Positions 7,661 through 16,174 of a stretch of DNA of 64,000 nt are shown one piece after another. Source of the stretch: Pseudoramibacter alactolyticus (lineage in GTDB: Bacteria; Bacillota; Clostridia; Eubacteriales; Eubacteriaceae); the NCBI RefSeq assembly GCF_050908235.1, contig NZ_CP194340.1; one strand, written 5' to 3'. The position numbers and the translations under genes are program-made. Numbering within the stretch: the first letter of the stretch is position 1; each line of letters begins with the position of its first letter. The notes under the pieces were generated by a model. It was not told where the DNA came from, did no database searches, and saw only the letters and a list, made by a program, of their open reading frames with translations.

Positions 7661-10162
7661 TCAGGCGTATCGCCCGTGACAATTCTTGTATTTTTTTCCG
7701 CTGCCGCAGGGACAAGGATCGTTGCGGCCGATTTTTTTATCCCTATGAATGGTCTGCTGCTTTTCGCCCTGTCCTTCAATCTGTGATTCGTTGGTGTGCA
7801 TCGTCGCCTGCTGACGGCGCGCCCGGGGCGACACCTTAATCTGCACGTTATAAATATATTTGACGGTCTCTTCCTGAATGGCGGCATTCATTTCTTCAAA
7901 CATGCTGAACCCTTCCTTGGTGTATTCCACCACCGGATCGTTCTGGCCAAAGGCCCGCAGGCCGATGCCCTGCCGCAGCTGATCCATGTCGTCGATATGA
8001 AGCATCCACGCCGCATCCACCGCGCGCAGAAGAATCATCCGTTCCATGTCCTGCATCTCGTCGTCGCCGAGCAGCTCGACCTTAGCCCGGTAGTTTTCGT
8101 CACAAAGCGCGCGCAGACCGGCTTTCAAATCCTCAACGCTGCTGTTTTCATCCACCTTCAGGCGATGGACCGGCAAAAACTCGCCAAAGTATTTTTTAAT
8201 CTTGTCCACGTTCCAGTCTGCATAGGCCGGGCCGGCGCTGGTGTACATATTCACGTAATCGTCGATCAGATCGTCCGTCATTTTGCGAATCTGGTCGTGC
8301 ATATTCTTGCCGTCGAGCACTTCCTGGCGCTGGGCATAAATGATCTCCCGCTGCCGATTCATCACATTGTCATACTGCAGCACGTTCTTCCGGATGTCAA
8401 AATTGCGGGCCTCCACTTTTTTCTGGGCATTTTCGATGCCGCGGGTGAGCATCTTGGAATCCAGCGGCGTGTCTTCGTCCATGCCGAGGGTTTCCACCAT
8501 GCCCTGAATGCGGTCCGAGCCGAAAATGCGCATCAAGTCATCTTCGAGCGATACAAAAAACTGGGTCGATCCCGGATCTCCCTGCCTCCCGGAACGCCCG
8601 CGCAGCTGATTGTCGATGCGGCGGGACTCGTGGCGTTCGGTCCCGAGAATGTGCAGCCCGCCCAGTTCGGCGACGCCGTCCCCCAGCACAATATCCGTTC
8701 CGCGGCCGGCCATATTGGTGGAAATGGTCACCGCGCCGCGCTGTCCGGCCTTGGCGATAATCTCCGCTTCCTTTTCGAGATATTTCGCGTTGAGCACGTT
8801 GTGCTTGATGCCTTCCCGCTTGAGGTATTTGCTCAAGATTTCGGACTTCTCGATGGAAATCGTCCCGATCAAAACCGGCTGACCGGTAGCGTGGCGCCGC
8901 TTGACTTCCTGCGTCACCGCCCGGAATTTTCCCTCTTCCGATTTATAGACCACATCGTTGAGGTCCCGGCGGATCATGGGCTTGTTGGTGGGAATGGTCA
9001 CCACGTTCAGGTTATAAATCGTGTTGAACTCTTCCTCTTCGGTTTTGGCCGTCCCGGTCATTCCCGAAAGCTTGTTGAACATCCGAAAATAATTCTGGAA
9101 GGTGATGGTCGCCATGGTCCGGGATTCCCGGTTCACGGTGACGTGTTCCTTGGCCTCGATGGCCTGGTGCAAACCGTTGGAATAACGCCGTCCCGGCATC
9201 TGGCGACCGGTGAATTCGTCGATGATGATGATTTCGCCGTCTTTAACAATGTAATCCACGTCCTTGGTCATCAGCGCATTGGCATGAAGCGCCTGCTCAA
9301 TATTGTGCATGACGTCCATATTGTCGGCGTCAGCCAGATTGTCCAGACTAAAGAATTTTTCCGCCTTGGCAATCCCTGAAGCTGTCAGCGTCGCGGCCTT
9401 CTCTTTTTCGTCTCTGTCGTAATCTTCGGGCTTTAGGCTTTTGGCAAAGGCATCGGCCACTTTATAAAGATCGGTGCTCTTGTCACCGCTGCCTGAGATG
9501 ATCAGCGGCGTTCGGGCTTCGTCGATGAGCACCGAGTCCACTTCGTCGATAATGGCGTAATTGAGGTCGCGCTGCACCTGCTCGGATTTTTCCACCACCA
9601 TGTTGTCCCGCAGATAGTCAAACCCGAATTCATTGTTGGTTCCGTAGGTAATATCGGCGTTATAGGCGGCGATCTTATCTTCGAAGCTCATATCGTGAAT
9701 AACCAGCCCAACAGAAAGCCCCAAAAATTGGTGGATCTTGCCCATCCATTCGCTGTCGCGCTTGGCCAGATAATCGTTGACCGTCACAATAAAAACCCCT
9801 TTGCCCGTCAGTGCATTCAGGTAGGCCGGCAGCGTCGCAACCAGCGTTTTCCCTTCACCGGTTTTCATTTCGGCGATGTCCCCGTGATGCAGCACCATGC
9901 CCCCGATGAGCTGCACCGGGAAGTGGCGCATATTCACCGTGCGGTCGGCCGCTTCCCGCACCGTCGCAAAGGCTTCCACCAAAAGATCGTCCAACGTCTC
10001 ACCCTGTGCCAGGCGCTCTTTAAATTCCACGGTTTTATGTTTGAGCGCCTCATCCGAAAGCACTTTGTATTCATCTTCAAGGGCGACGATCTGATCCGCC
10101 GCCTTCTGCAGTTTTTTAACTTCTTTCTTGCTGGGGTCAAACAGATTTTCCAAAAATCCCAT
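7661..10162 (-). CDS. secA: Preprotein translocase ATPase SecA
   Basis: 833 residues, full length. The motor shows Walker A MKTGEGKTLVA (about 100-110), the DEVDSVLIDEARTPLIISG segment (Walker B) and the second-domain motifs TNMAGRGTDIVLG and QLRGRSGRQGDPG. The C terminus ends in a zinc-binding SecB/ribosome-interaction tail DPCPCGSGKKYKNCH. SecA drives export of unfolded proteins through SecYEG. Neighbours hpf (upstream) and prfB (downstream) are the conserved hpf–secA–prfB order, here with a DUF5317 gene inserted between hpf and secA. Confidence 0.98.
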   Translation of the reverse strand: MGFLENLFDPSKKEVKKLQKAADQIVALEDEYKVLSDEALKHKTVEFKERLAQGETLDDLLVEAFATVREAADRTVNMRHFPVQLIGGMVLHHGDIAEMKTGEGKTLVATLPAYLNALTGKGVFIVTVNDYLAKRDSEWMGKIHQFLGLSVGLVIHDMSFEDKIAAYNADITYGTNNEFGFDYLRDNMVVEKSEQVQRDLNYAIIDEVDSVLIDEARTPLIISGSGDKSTDLYKVADAFAKSLKPEDYDRDEKEKAATLTASGIAKAEKFFSLDNLADADNMDVMHNIEQALHANALMTKDVDYIVKDGEIIIIDEFTGRQMPGRRYSNGLHQAIEAKEHVTVNRESRTMATITFQNYFRMFNKLSGMTGTAKTEEEEFNTIYNLNVVTIPTNKPMIRRDLNDVVYKSEEGKFRAVTQEVKRRHATGQPVLIGTISIEKSEILSKYLKREGIKHNVLNAKYLEKEAEIIAKAGQRGAVTISTNMAGRGTDIVLGDGVAELGGLHILGTERHESRRIDNQLRGRSGRQGDPGSTQFFVSLEDDLMRIFGSDRIQGMVETLGMDEDTPLDSKMLTRGIENAQKKVEARNFDIRKNVLQYDNVMNRQREIIYAQRQEVLDGKNMHDQIRKMTDDLIDDYVNMYTSAGPAYADWNVDKIKKYFGEFLPVHRLKVDENSSVEDLKAGLRALCDENYRAKVELLGDDEMQDMERMILLRAVDAAWMLHIDDMDQLRQGIGLRAFGQNDPVVEYTKEGFSMFEEMNAAIQEETVKYIYNVQIKVSPRARRQQATMHTNESQIEGQGEKQQTIHRDKKIGRNDPCPCGSGKKYKNCHGRYA

Positions 10163-10257
10163 GTTTCAATACTCCAATCCCTTTCGATTCTTTCACACAG
10201 CTGTCGCCGCTCGCGGCGCCGATAGCCTTTATTAATGATTATTTTCACTAAGCTATT

Positions 10258-10266
10258 AGTATATCA
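10258..10266 (-). promoter_or_regulatory. Probable extended -10 promoter of secA
   Basis: Minus strand TGATATACT: TATACT hexamer with TGn extension about 90 bases before secA. No recognisable -35. Confidence 0.45.
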
Positions 10267-10314
10267 TATTTTTGAAAAGGCTTTTTATTTTTTTCAATCA
10301 AACGATAGGCAATC

Positions 10315-10342
10315 AAAAAAGGGCTGCTGTTTAGCCCTTTTT
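10315..10342. terminator. Terminator after the DUF5317 gene
   Basis: AGGGCT / AGCCCT stem with A-run on one side and T-run on the other, just past the stop of the minus-strand gene at 10355. It separates that gene from secA. Confidence 0.85.
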
Positions 10343-10354
10343 CTTAAATCTGTC

Positions 10355-12160
10355 TTATTCTTCTGTTTCTTTTTTCTTCCGCCAGAATGAGACGGTCCGG
10401 CCTTCCACATCGATCTCGACTTTTTCAAATCCGGCTTTTTCTCTTTCGGCATCGACCGAAGCCTCCTGGGTCGCTTTCTGTGTTTTTCTGCGGTCTGTTG
10501 CTGAAGCCACTGGTTTTTCCGGCGCGCGAAGTCCCGCACGGCTGTGTTCTTTCTTCAAGCGCTGACGCTCTTCTTCTGAAGAATGGAAGGGATGTTTTGC
10601 ATCTCTTTCTCTCAGGTGCTCGCCGCTGCGTTTACCTCGCTGGCGCAGCGCTTCGGTTTCCTTGGAGACTTGCTGCCAGACACTCAGCATCTGTTTTTCA
10701 TTATCCCGGGAAGCATCCGTCATCTGCGCGGCCTGTTCATTGCTGTACTTGCGGTATGGGTTGATCTTCTGTTCTCTGGTTCGTTTGGGATTCGCCGCCG
10801 TTTTTTCCACCGGCTGCCACGAGGGCTTCTTCTGTTCTGCTGCCGTCGGAGTTTCTTCAATCTCTTTGTCTTCTTCAAAAAGATGATCTTGACGGAAATA
10901 CGTCGGTTCTTGATGGTGATCACTCATTTGCTCTTCCTCCTCCATCATCTGCGGCTGACTATCCGGTAATGTACTGGGTTCCGCCACAACGGATTGTTTT
11001 TGGGGTGTCGGCTCTGATCCCGGCGCAGTTTCCACGTCGCCAAAGGCCAATCGCCCTTTTTCACGTTCAGCATAAAACGACTGGGTAAAAAAGCCGCTTT
11101 CGGCAAAATCGTCTTCTTCGTCGCGTTCCGATTGAATCGGCTCTTTTTCGCCCCCGATCGGCCGGGTGTCATAGCGTCCAAGATCCTTCAACGCGGTGAA
11201 AACCCGGGTGTCATCTGAGTCGGCCGCCGGTTCCGGCGCTTTAATCACATTTTTTTGTCCATGGCTGCGAATTTGATTTAAAAGTTCCGGTGATAGGTCC
11301 GGCAAAACAGCGGTAGCCTCCGGCGCGTCCTCCGCCGGCTTTTCCGATGCGTCTGATGAATCTTCAGCGATCGGTGCATCCACCGCTTTTACTTCGGAGG
11401 GCTCTTCCGCCGGCTCCGAAGGATGCTCCGTCTCTTCCATCGTGAACAATTCGGCAGAATTATCCTGCAGCCAATCCAACGGCTCGGTTTCATAACCGGT
11501 CTTTTCTTTATCGGGCAAATGATCCATCTCGTCCGGCGCGAAGATATAATCTTCGGTGCCGAATTCTGTGTCATCTAAAAACGAATCCTCTGCGGCAGGC
11601 TGAGCATTCATTCGGTATTGAACCCAGCCGATAATCCCGACAAAAGTCAGCGCGCTGCCGATCGAAAAACCGCCGATCCCGCCGTAAAACCCGGCGATCT
11701 TACCCAGGTAAGGGATCGGCACATTAATGCCCAGCATCCAAAGCGTCGTGGTCGACTGAGAAATTACACTGTAAACTGCATTGGTGCCTTTGGAGATCGA
11801 GGTAACCAGTTGATTGTTTCCCAACGCCTGAACGATATTCGAAGCCACCGGCATCTTGCCGCCATTAATAAAGGAAGCGATAAAGTTTGCCGTCGTCCCC
11901 ACCGTCATCAAAATGGTCCAAAGATCATCGAAGTTAAAAATCAGTGTGATTAAAATCAAAATATAGCTGACAAAGTTGACAATGGTGGCCACGCCTGTCG
12001 CCGCGCCCAAATAAAACCACAGGTGCAATCCCAACTGCAATACGATACCCATCAGCCCCAAAGGCCAAAGTGAAACTTTTTTACTGAAAATCCGTCTGAC
12101 AGAGCCGCCGCGGACCATCCCGAGGATCAATCCCAATATTATGGCGCATATTATAAACAT
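10355..12160 (-). CDS. DUF5317-like membrane protein with long charged C-terminal tail
   Basis: 601 residues. Residues 1-190 hold about five or six hydrophobic segments and the pattern NGGKMPVASN, which resembles DUF5317 membrane proteins of unknown function. Residues from about 200 to the end are a polar, low-complexity, very Glu/Asp/Ser/Pro- then Lys/Arg-rich tail, predicted disordered, becoming basic near the end. The domain normally occurs alone at around 170-200 residues, so the tail of about 400 residues is unusual. It sits between hpf and secA with its own promoter and terminator, so it is an independent unit. A scaffold or surface-partner role is possible but nothing in the sequence proves a function. 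Confidence 0.7.
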   Translation of the reverse strand: MFIICAIILGLILGMVRGGSVRRIFSKKVSLWPLGLMGIVLQLGLHLWFYLGAATGVATIVNFVSYILILITLIFNFDDLWTILMTVGTTANFIASFINGGKMPVASNIVQALGNNQLVTSISKGTNAVYSVISQSTTTLWMLGINVPIPYLGKIAGFYGGIGGFSIGSALTFVGIIGWVQYRMNAQPAAEDSFLDDTEFGTEDYIFAPDEMDHLPDKEKTGYETEPLDWLQDNSAELFTMEETEHPSEPAEEPSEVKAVDAPIAEDSSDASEKPAEDAPEATAVLPDLSPELLNQIRSHGQKNVIKAPEPAADSDDTRVFTALKDLGRYDTRPIGGEKEPIQSERDEEDDFAESGFFTQSFYAEREKGRLAFGDVETAPGSEPTPQKQSVVAEPSTLPDSQPQMMEEEEQMSDHHQEPTYFRQDHLFEEDKEIEETPTAAEQKKPSWQPVEKTAANPKRTREQKINPYRKYSNEQAAQMTDASRDNEKQMLSVWQQVSKETEALRQRGKRSGEHLRERDAKHPFHSSEEERQRLKKEHSRAGLRAPEKPVASATDRRKTQKATQEASVDAEREKAGFEKVEIDVEGRTVSFWRKKKETEE

Positions 12161-12275
12161 CGATAACCACCTTCAGTCTGAAATTTTTTTCGAAATTTTT
12201 ATTGTACATTTGCTTCTGTTATTGCCAATTTTGCTCGTTTCTCTTCCGCATTTCTGCGAAGATAAACTAAAATTA

Positions 12276-12304
12276 ATTTTAAATCAAATGGTGCCTGATG
12301 TCAA
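12276..12304 (-). promoter_or_regulatory. Promoter of the DUF5317 gene
   Basis: Minus strand TTGACA (12304-12299), 17-base spacer, TAAAAT (12281-12276). Perfect -35 and near-consensus -10, about 115 bases before the gene. Confidence 0.75.
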
Positions 12305-12326
12305 TTCATCCCAATCTGCCCACCCA

Positions 12327-12353
12327 CAAAAATACCCGCCGGAACAGGCGGGT
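12327..12353 (-). terminator. hpf terminator
   Basis: Minus strand stem ACCCGCC / GGCGGGT with a 6-base loop followed by a T-rich tract, 15 bases beyond the hpf stop. Confidence 0.85.
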
Positions 12354-12367
12354 AGATTCATCTGACA

Positions 12368-12904
12368 TTAAAGCGTCGGTTCAATGAGGCCGAAGTTACC
12401 GTCATGACGGCGGTACACCACGTTGACGTCATCGGTTTCCGCATTGAGAAAGACAAAGAAGTCGTGTTCGAGCAAATCCATCTGCATCGTCGCTTCGTCC
12501 ACCGACATGGGTTTAATGGCAAATTTTTTAGTTCTGACCACTTTGGGCACATCGACACTTTCTGCATCTTCTTCATCTTCAAAAGCATCAAAGATCAATT
12601 TGGGCGCTTCATTGGCATAGCGTTTCTGAAGTTTGGTCTTATATTTGCGCAGCTGTCCTTCCAGTTTGTCGACAACCGCTTCGATGGAGCTTTTCATGTC
12701 GTCGCTCCATTCTTCAGCCCGCAGGATGGTTTTGCCCAGCGGAATGGTCACCTCAAGCATCTGGCCGTTTTTATCTTTGCTGAAAGTCGCGTAAATTTCT
12801 GTTTCCTTATCAAAATAGCGGTCAAACTTTTGAAATTTTTTCTTCAGGATGTCTTTCAAGCCTTCCGATACATGCATGTTTTTGCCATAGATCGTAAATT
12901 TCAT
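12368..12904 (-). CDS. hpf: Long-form ribosome hibernation promoting factor
   Basis: 178 residues from the ATG at 12902-12904, chosen because GGGAGGAC lies 7 bases upstream; an upstream in-frame ATG lacks this. The N-terminal S30Ae/RaiA fold (about 1-100) starts MKFTIYGKNMHVSEGLKD. A linker leads to a C-terminal dimerisation domain (about 120-175) with FAIKPMSVDEATMQMDLLEHDFFVF. The long form dimerises 70S ribosomes into inactive 100S particles in stationary phase. It lies upstream of secA, as in Bacillus, though separated by the DUF5317 gene. Confidence 0.95.
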   Translation of the reverse strand: MKFTIYGKNMHVSEGLKDILKKKFQKFDRYFDKETEIYATFSKDKNGQMLEVTIPLGKTILRAEEWSDDMKSSIEAVVDKLEGQLRKYKTKLQKRYANEAPKLIFDAFEDEEDAESVDVPKVVRTKKFAIKPMSVDEATMQMDLLEHDFFVFLNAETDDVNVVYRRHDGNFGLIEPTL

Positions 12905-13305
12905 AATGATAGTCCTCCCGGTCATTATTCGCCGCCCTGCCAACCGCATGCAAAAGCGGCGCCAAATCTTTTGATTTGGTTACGCTTTCATTATAGCATA
13001 GTCCGACGTCATTTGCACTCTTCTTTGCCAAATTTTATTCGCACGCTCTCAAAAGACATCGCCGGTTCATCGAACTCATGCGTCTTCGATCCCTGCCATT
13101 CTTCAGCCTAATGCACATTCATTGTTCTTCCGATCTTAAGCTTGGCTTTCCTGAACGCCCATGCTCGTCACGGATTATCATTCTTTTTTAAGTTTCTTGC
13201 CGCCGCCGTTCACTTGTATGGTATAATATCCCCGCTTATTTTATAAAATCAATTTTTATGCATCAGCGCAGATAAATTTTAAATTTCAATCGTGAAAGGA
13301 ATCCC
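12905..13305. other. 400-base intergenic region between hpf and the LCP gene
   Basis: Divergent control region. On the minus side TATAAT is seen at about 12991-12996 as a possible hpf -10 with a poor -35. On the plus side lies the LCP promoter. Nothing else recognisable between about 13010 and 13190. Confidence 0.5.
13219..13227 (+). promoter_or_regulatory. Extended -10 promoter of the LCP gene
   Basis: TGGTATAAT with perfect hexamer and TGn extension, about 80 bases before the ATG. Confidence 0.65.
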
Positions 13306-14535
13306 ATGACTTTAAAACGAAAATTTTTGGCCGTCTTTCTGGCTTTCGTTATGGTGGTCGTCGGCAGCGGCGTCATTTATATTTTCAGAGTTCGTGCTAA
13401 AATCTCCGGCGATAATCTCGATTCCAGCAAACTCAGTGTCACTAAACTGCCGAGCGGCGTCACCAATTACGCCGTTTTTGGCATCGACGGCCGAAGCGAT
13501 GTCGAGGGCAATCGCTCCGATACCATCATGATTTTGTCCGTCAATTACAAAACCGGGGAAATCACGATAACATCGGTCATGCGCGATCTCATGGCGCGCA
13601 TTCCGGCCAGCCACAAAAACAATATTACCTATGAAAAAATCAACGCCGCTTATAGCTATGGTGGTGCGGCCTTGGCCATTAAAGCCCTGAATGAAAATTT
13701 TGACTTGAATATCGAGGATTACATTTCGATTAATTTTGACTGCATGATGGAAACGGTCAACGCGGTTGGCGGCATCACAGTCAATATCACAGACGAACGC
13801 GTGCTGAAATATACCAATGAGGCCATCGACATGGTCAATGGCACCGAACATACCAACGCAGCTCATCTTCAAATGGGGAAAAATCACTTAAACGGCGCTC
13901 AAGCACTGGGTTATGCCCGCAACCGTCACTCCGACGATGATTTCGGCCGGACGGAACGCCAGCGGGAAGTCGTGCAGAAAATCTTAAAAAAGGCGAGCAA
14001 AATTGATACCTTCACCGCGCTAAAATTATTTTCCAAGGTTTATCCCTATGTTACAACGTCGATGTCTAACGCGGAAATGACCCAATTCCTGCAGGGTTAT
14101 CTGCAGACCAACAAAAAAACTTTTGTAAGTCAACGCATCCCCTTTGAGAATTACTATGCCACACCCACACTGAATGGCATTTCCTATGTGGTGCCCAAGA
14201 CGCTTTATGACACAGCGGTTCAACTGCATAAATCCATCTACGGCAGCAGCGTCGACTATACCCCGTCCGCAACGGTGAACACCATCAGTGACGGCATCGT
14301 CAGCCGCACCGGCTATGGTACCTATCACGGCTCCGGCGCTTCGGCTTCGGGTAATCCTTCCCCTTCCGGCGGCACCACGTCAAATTACAACAGCTCATCT
14401 TCTAACCGCAGTTACCGCGCCCGCAGATATCGTTCTTCCACTGGGGCGGCGTCATCCCGTTCAGCTGGCGCCGCTGCATCAACGCCGACAACGTCCAACA
14501 CAAATGCATCGTCGAGAAGTCAATCCCAAAATTAA
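13306..14535 (+). CDS. LytR-CpsA-Psr family wall polymer ligase
   Basis: 409 residues. One N-terminal membrane anchor (about 8-30), then an extracellular LCP domain (about 60-300). Conserved segments are YAVFGIDGRSDVEGNRSDTIMI, SVMRDLMARIP (basic and acidic pyrophosphate-binding residues) and GYARNRHSDDDFGRTERQ. LCP enzymes transfer teichoic acids or other undecaprenyl-linked polymers to peptidoglycan. Residues about 330-409 are Ser/Gly/Thr/Ala-rich low complexity, an exposed tail. AAAGG lies 7 bases before the ATG. Single transcription unit with own promoter and terminator. The exact polymer cannot be read from sequence. Confidence 0.93.
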   Translation: MTLKRKFLAVFLAFVMVVVGSGVIYIFRVRAKISGDNLDSSKLSVTKLPSGVTNYAVFGIDGRSDVEGNRSDTIMILSVNYKTGEITITSVMRDLMARIPASHKNNITYEKINAAYSYGGAALAIKALNENFDLNIEDYISINFDCMMETVNAVGGITVNITDERVLKYTNEAIDMVNGTEHTNAAHLQMGKNHLNGAQALGYARNRHSDDDFGRTERQREVVQKILKKASKIDTFTALKLFSKVYPYVTTSMSNAEMTQFLQGYLQTNKKTFVSQRIPFENYYATPTLNGISYVVPKTLYDTAVQLHKSIYGSSVDYTPSATVNTISDGIVSRTGYGTYHGSGASASGNPSPSGGTTSNYNSSSSNRSYRARRYRSSTGAASSRSAGAAASTPTTSNTNASSRSQSQN

Positions 14536-14539
14536 ACCT

Positions 14540-14573
14540 AAAAAAGAACGCCCTCCGGCGTTCTTTTTTATTT
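14540..14573. terminator. Bidirectional terminator between the LCP gene and the EutL-like gene
   Basis: GAACGCC (14546-14552) / GGCGTTC (14557-14563) stem flanked by A5 and T6 tracts; serves both converging genes. Confidence 0.9.
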
Positions 14574-14593
14574 TCTGTAATATCAAATTCTTT

Positions 14594-15238
14594 TTAATAT
14601 TCGATCGGTTCGCTGACCAAGTCAAAAATCACTTCTTTAAAAGCGCTCACGGCCGTTTCACACTGTGCCTGGCGCCCGGTTAAAATGGCACCGCTCATAT
14701 TGGATTCGGTCGGGCGGCTCCAAAAGCGCACCACATCCACGTTAGCCTGAGTCAGCGCCTCATCGATGCCAACGGCACCATGCATCGCCGGCGCGATCAA
14801 ATAAGCGATGGATGATCCCCGCTCCAGGTTGTAGGCCTTCGCGAAATAGCTGCCGATACGCGATACGCATTGGGCGTAAATCAGCGTGCTGTCGTCGTCG
14901 GAAATGCTGTAGCAGGTGGATTCCTTTTCGGTGAACTCCCGCACATAGCGCAGGCCGCGCTCCACATCAGAAACCATCGGCCCGGAGAGCACCCCAAATA
15001 CCTGACCGTCGTTAAATTTGCCGCAGCCGCCATAGGTGGTGTAAATCTGTGCGACCTGCACATTGGCTTTTTTGGTCGCGTCATCCGCCGCCACATAGCC
15101 CACGCCGTCGCAGGCCGTCGTAAACAGGCCGATATCGATATGGCCATCCGGTAAATGATATTGTTCGAGCATGCAGTCTTCCACATCGGTCAACAGTCGG
15201 TTTGCCACAAATTTCCCATGGACTAAATCTCCGATCAT
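14594..15238 (-). CDS. EutL-like tandem-BMC microcompartment shell protein
   Basis: 214 residues, close to EutL's length of about 219. Recognisable EutL features in order: GYVAADDATKKANVQV, SRIGSYFAKAY, SIAYLIAPAMHGAVGIDEAL, and SNMSGAILTGRQAQCETAVSAF near the end. EutL is a circularly permuted double BMC domain protein that forms pseudohexameric trimers with a gated pore in the ethanolamine-utilisation shell. GGAGG is 10 bases before the ATG. No other shell protein, ammonia-lyase or aldehyde dehydrogenase gene is in the window, so it is an orphan here. It may supplement a shell encoded elsewhere or have a different role. Confidence 0.85.
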   Translation of the reverse strand: MIGDLVHGKFVANRLLTDVEDCMLEQYHLPDGHIDIGLFTTACDGVGYVAADDATKKANVQVAQIYTTYGGCGKFNDGQVFGVLSGPMVSDVERGLRYVREFTEKESTCYSISDDDSTLIYAQCVSRIGSYFAKAYNLERGSSIAYLIAPAMHGAVGIDEALTQANVDVVRFWSRPTESNMSGAILTGRQAQCETAVSAFKEVIFDLVSEPIEY

Positions 15239-15286
15239 CTTGGGATCCTCCTTTTTCCGTTCAGCGCTGTTTTAAATGATTTTATT

Positions 15287-16174
15287 TTAGCATGCGTCCG
15301 GCGATTTTTCAAGCGCGATCAGCGCGTTGGCCAGCGCACAGAACCCTGTGCCGTCAAGCTTCTCCGCCCGAACTTTCGGATCGATGCCGGCCTCTGCCAT
15401 CGCCGCGAGCAGTTGATCCTTGGTGTAGGCCGTATTGGTGGTCAGGCTGTTAATCAGCGTCTTGCGCCGATTCATGAACGCAGCCTTCACCACGCGAAAA
15501 AATTGATCCGGATCCGACGGCGCGTAGGGCGGCGTCGCCTTTTTCATCGCGATGACAACGGAATCCACCTTGGGCCGGGGCATGAACACCGTCGCCGGCA
15601 CCGCAAAGGCGATTTCCGGCCGGGCATAATACTGGCAGGCGATGCTCAGCGAGCCGTAAATCTTTCCGCCCGGCGCCGCACAGATGCGCTCGCCCACCTC
15701 CCTCTGCACGAGAAAAACCATCTGCGCCAGCGCCACCCCGTCGGGCCAGCGCGTTTCAAGCAGCTGCATCATGATGGGCGTCGTGATGTAATAGGGCAGG
15801 TTAGCGACCACTTTCAAACGGGCCGTGCCCGGCGCCGCTTCGGCCACCAGGGCGGCCAGATCGGTTTTGAGCACATCCGCATTCACCACGTGCACATTCC
15901 CGCAATCGGCCAAGGTTTCACCCAGCGCCGGGATAAGCTTGTGATCGATTTCGACAGCAATCACCTGTCCGGCCCGCGCCGAGAGCTCCCGGGTCAGCGT
16001 GCCGATGCCGGGGCCGATTTCAATCACGGTATCCGTCGGCGTCAAATCGCCCGCCCGTGCAATCTTGTCTAAAATATGGTCGTCGATTAAAAAGTTTTGG
16101 CCGAAGCGCTTATTAAAGTGCAGTTCGTGGCGCTGCATCAGCGCTTCAACCATCGTCGGTGAGGTCAGTTTCAT
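15287..16174 (-). CDS. rsmA: 16S rRNA dimethyladenosine transferase
   Basis: 295 residues. KsgA/RsmA dimethylates the two adjacent adenines near the 3' end of 16S rRNA. Motifs: FGQNFLID at residues 24-31, SAM-binding VIEIGPGIGTLT at about 50-61, and catalytic VVANLPYYITTPI at about 122-134. The start overlaps the cca stop by 4 bases, so translation is coupled. Confidence 0.97.
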   Translation of the reverse strand: MKLTSPTMVEALMQRHELHFNKRFGQNFLIDDHILDKIARAGDLTPTDTVIEIGPGIGTLTRELSARAGQVIAVEIDHKLIPALGETLADCGNVHVVNADVLKTDLAALVAEAAPGTARLKVVANLPYYITTPIMMQLLETRWPDGVALAQMVFLVQREVGERICAAPGGKIYGSLSIACQYYARPEIAFAVPATVFMPRPKVDSVVIAMKKATPPYAPSDPDQFFRVVKAAFMNRRKTLINSLTTNTAYTKDQLLAAMAEAGIDPKVRAEKLDGTGFCALANALIALEKSPDAC

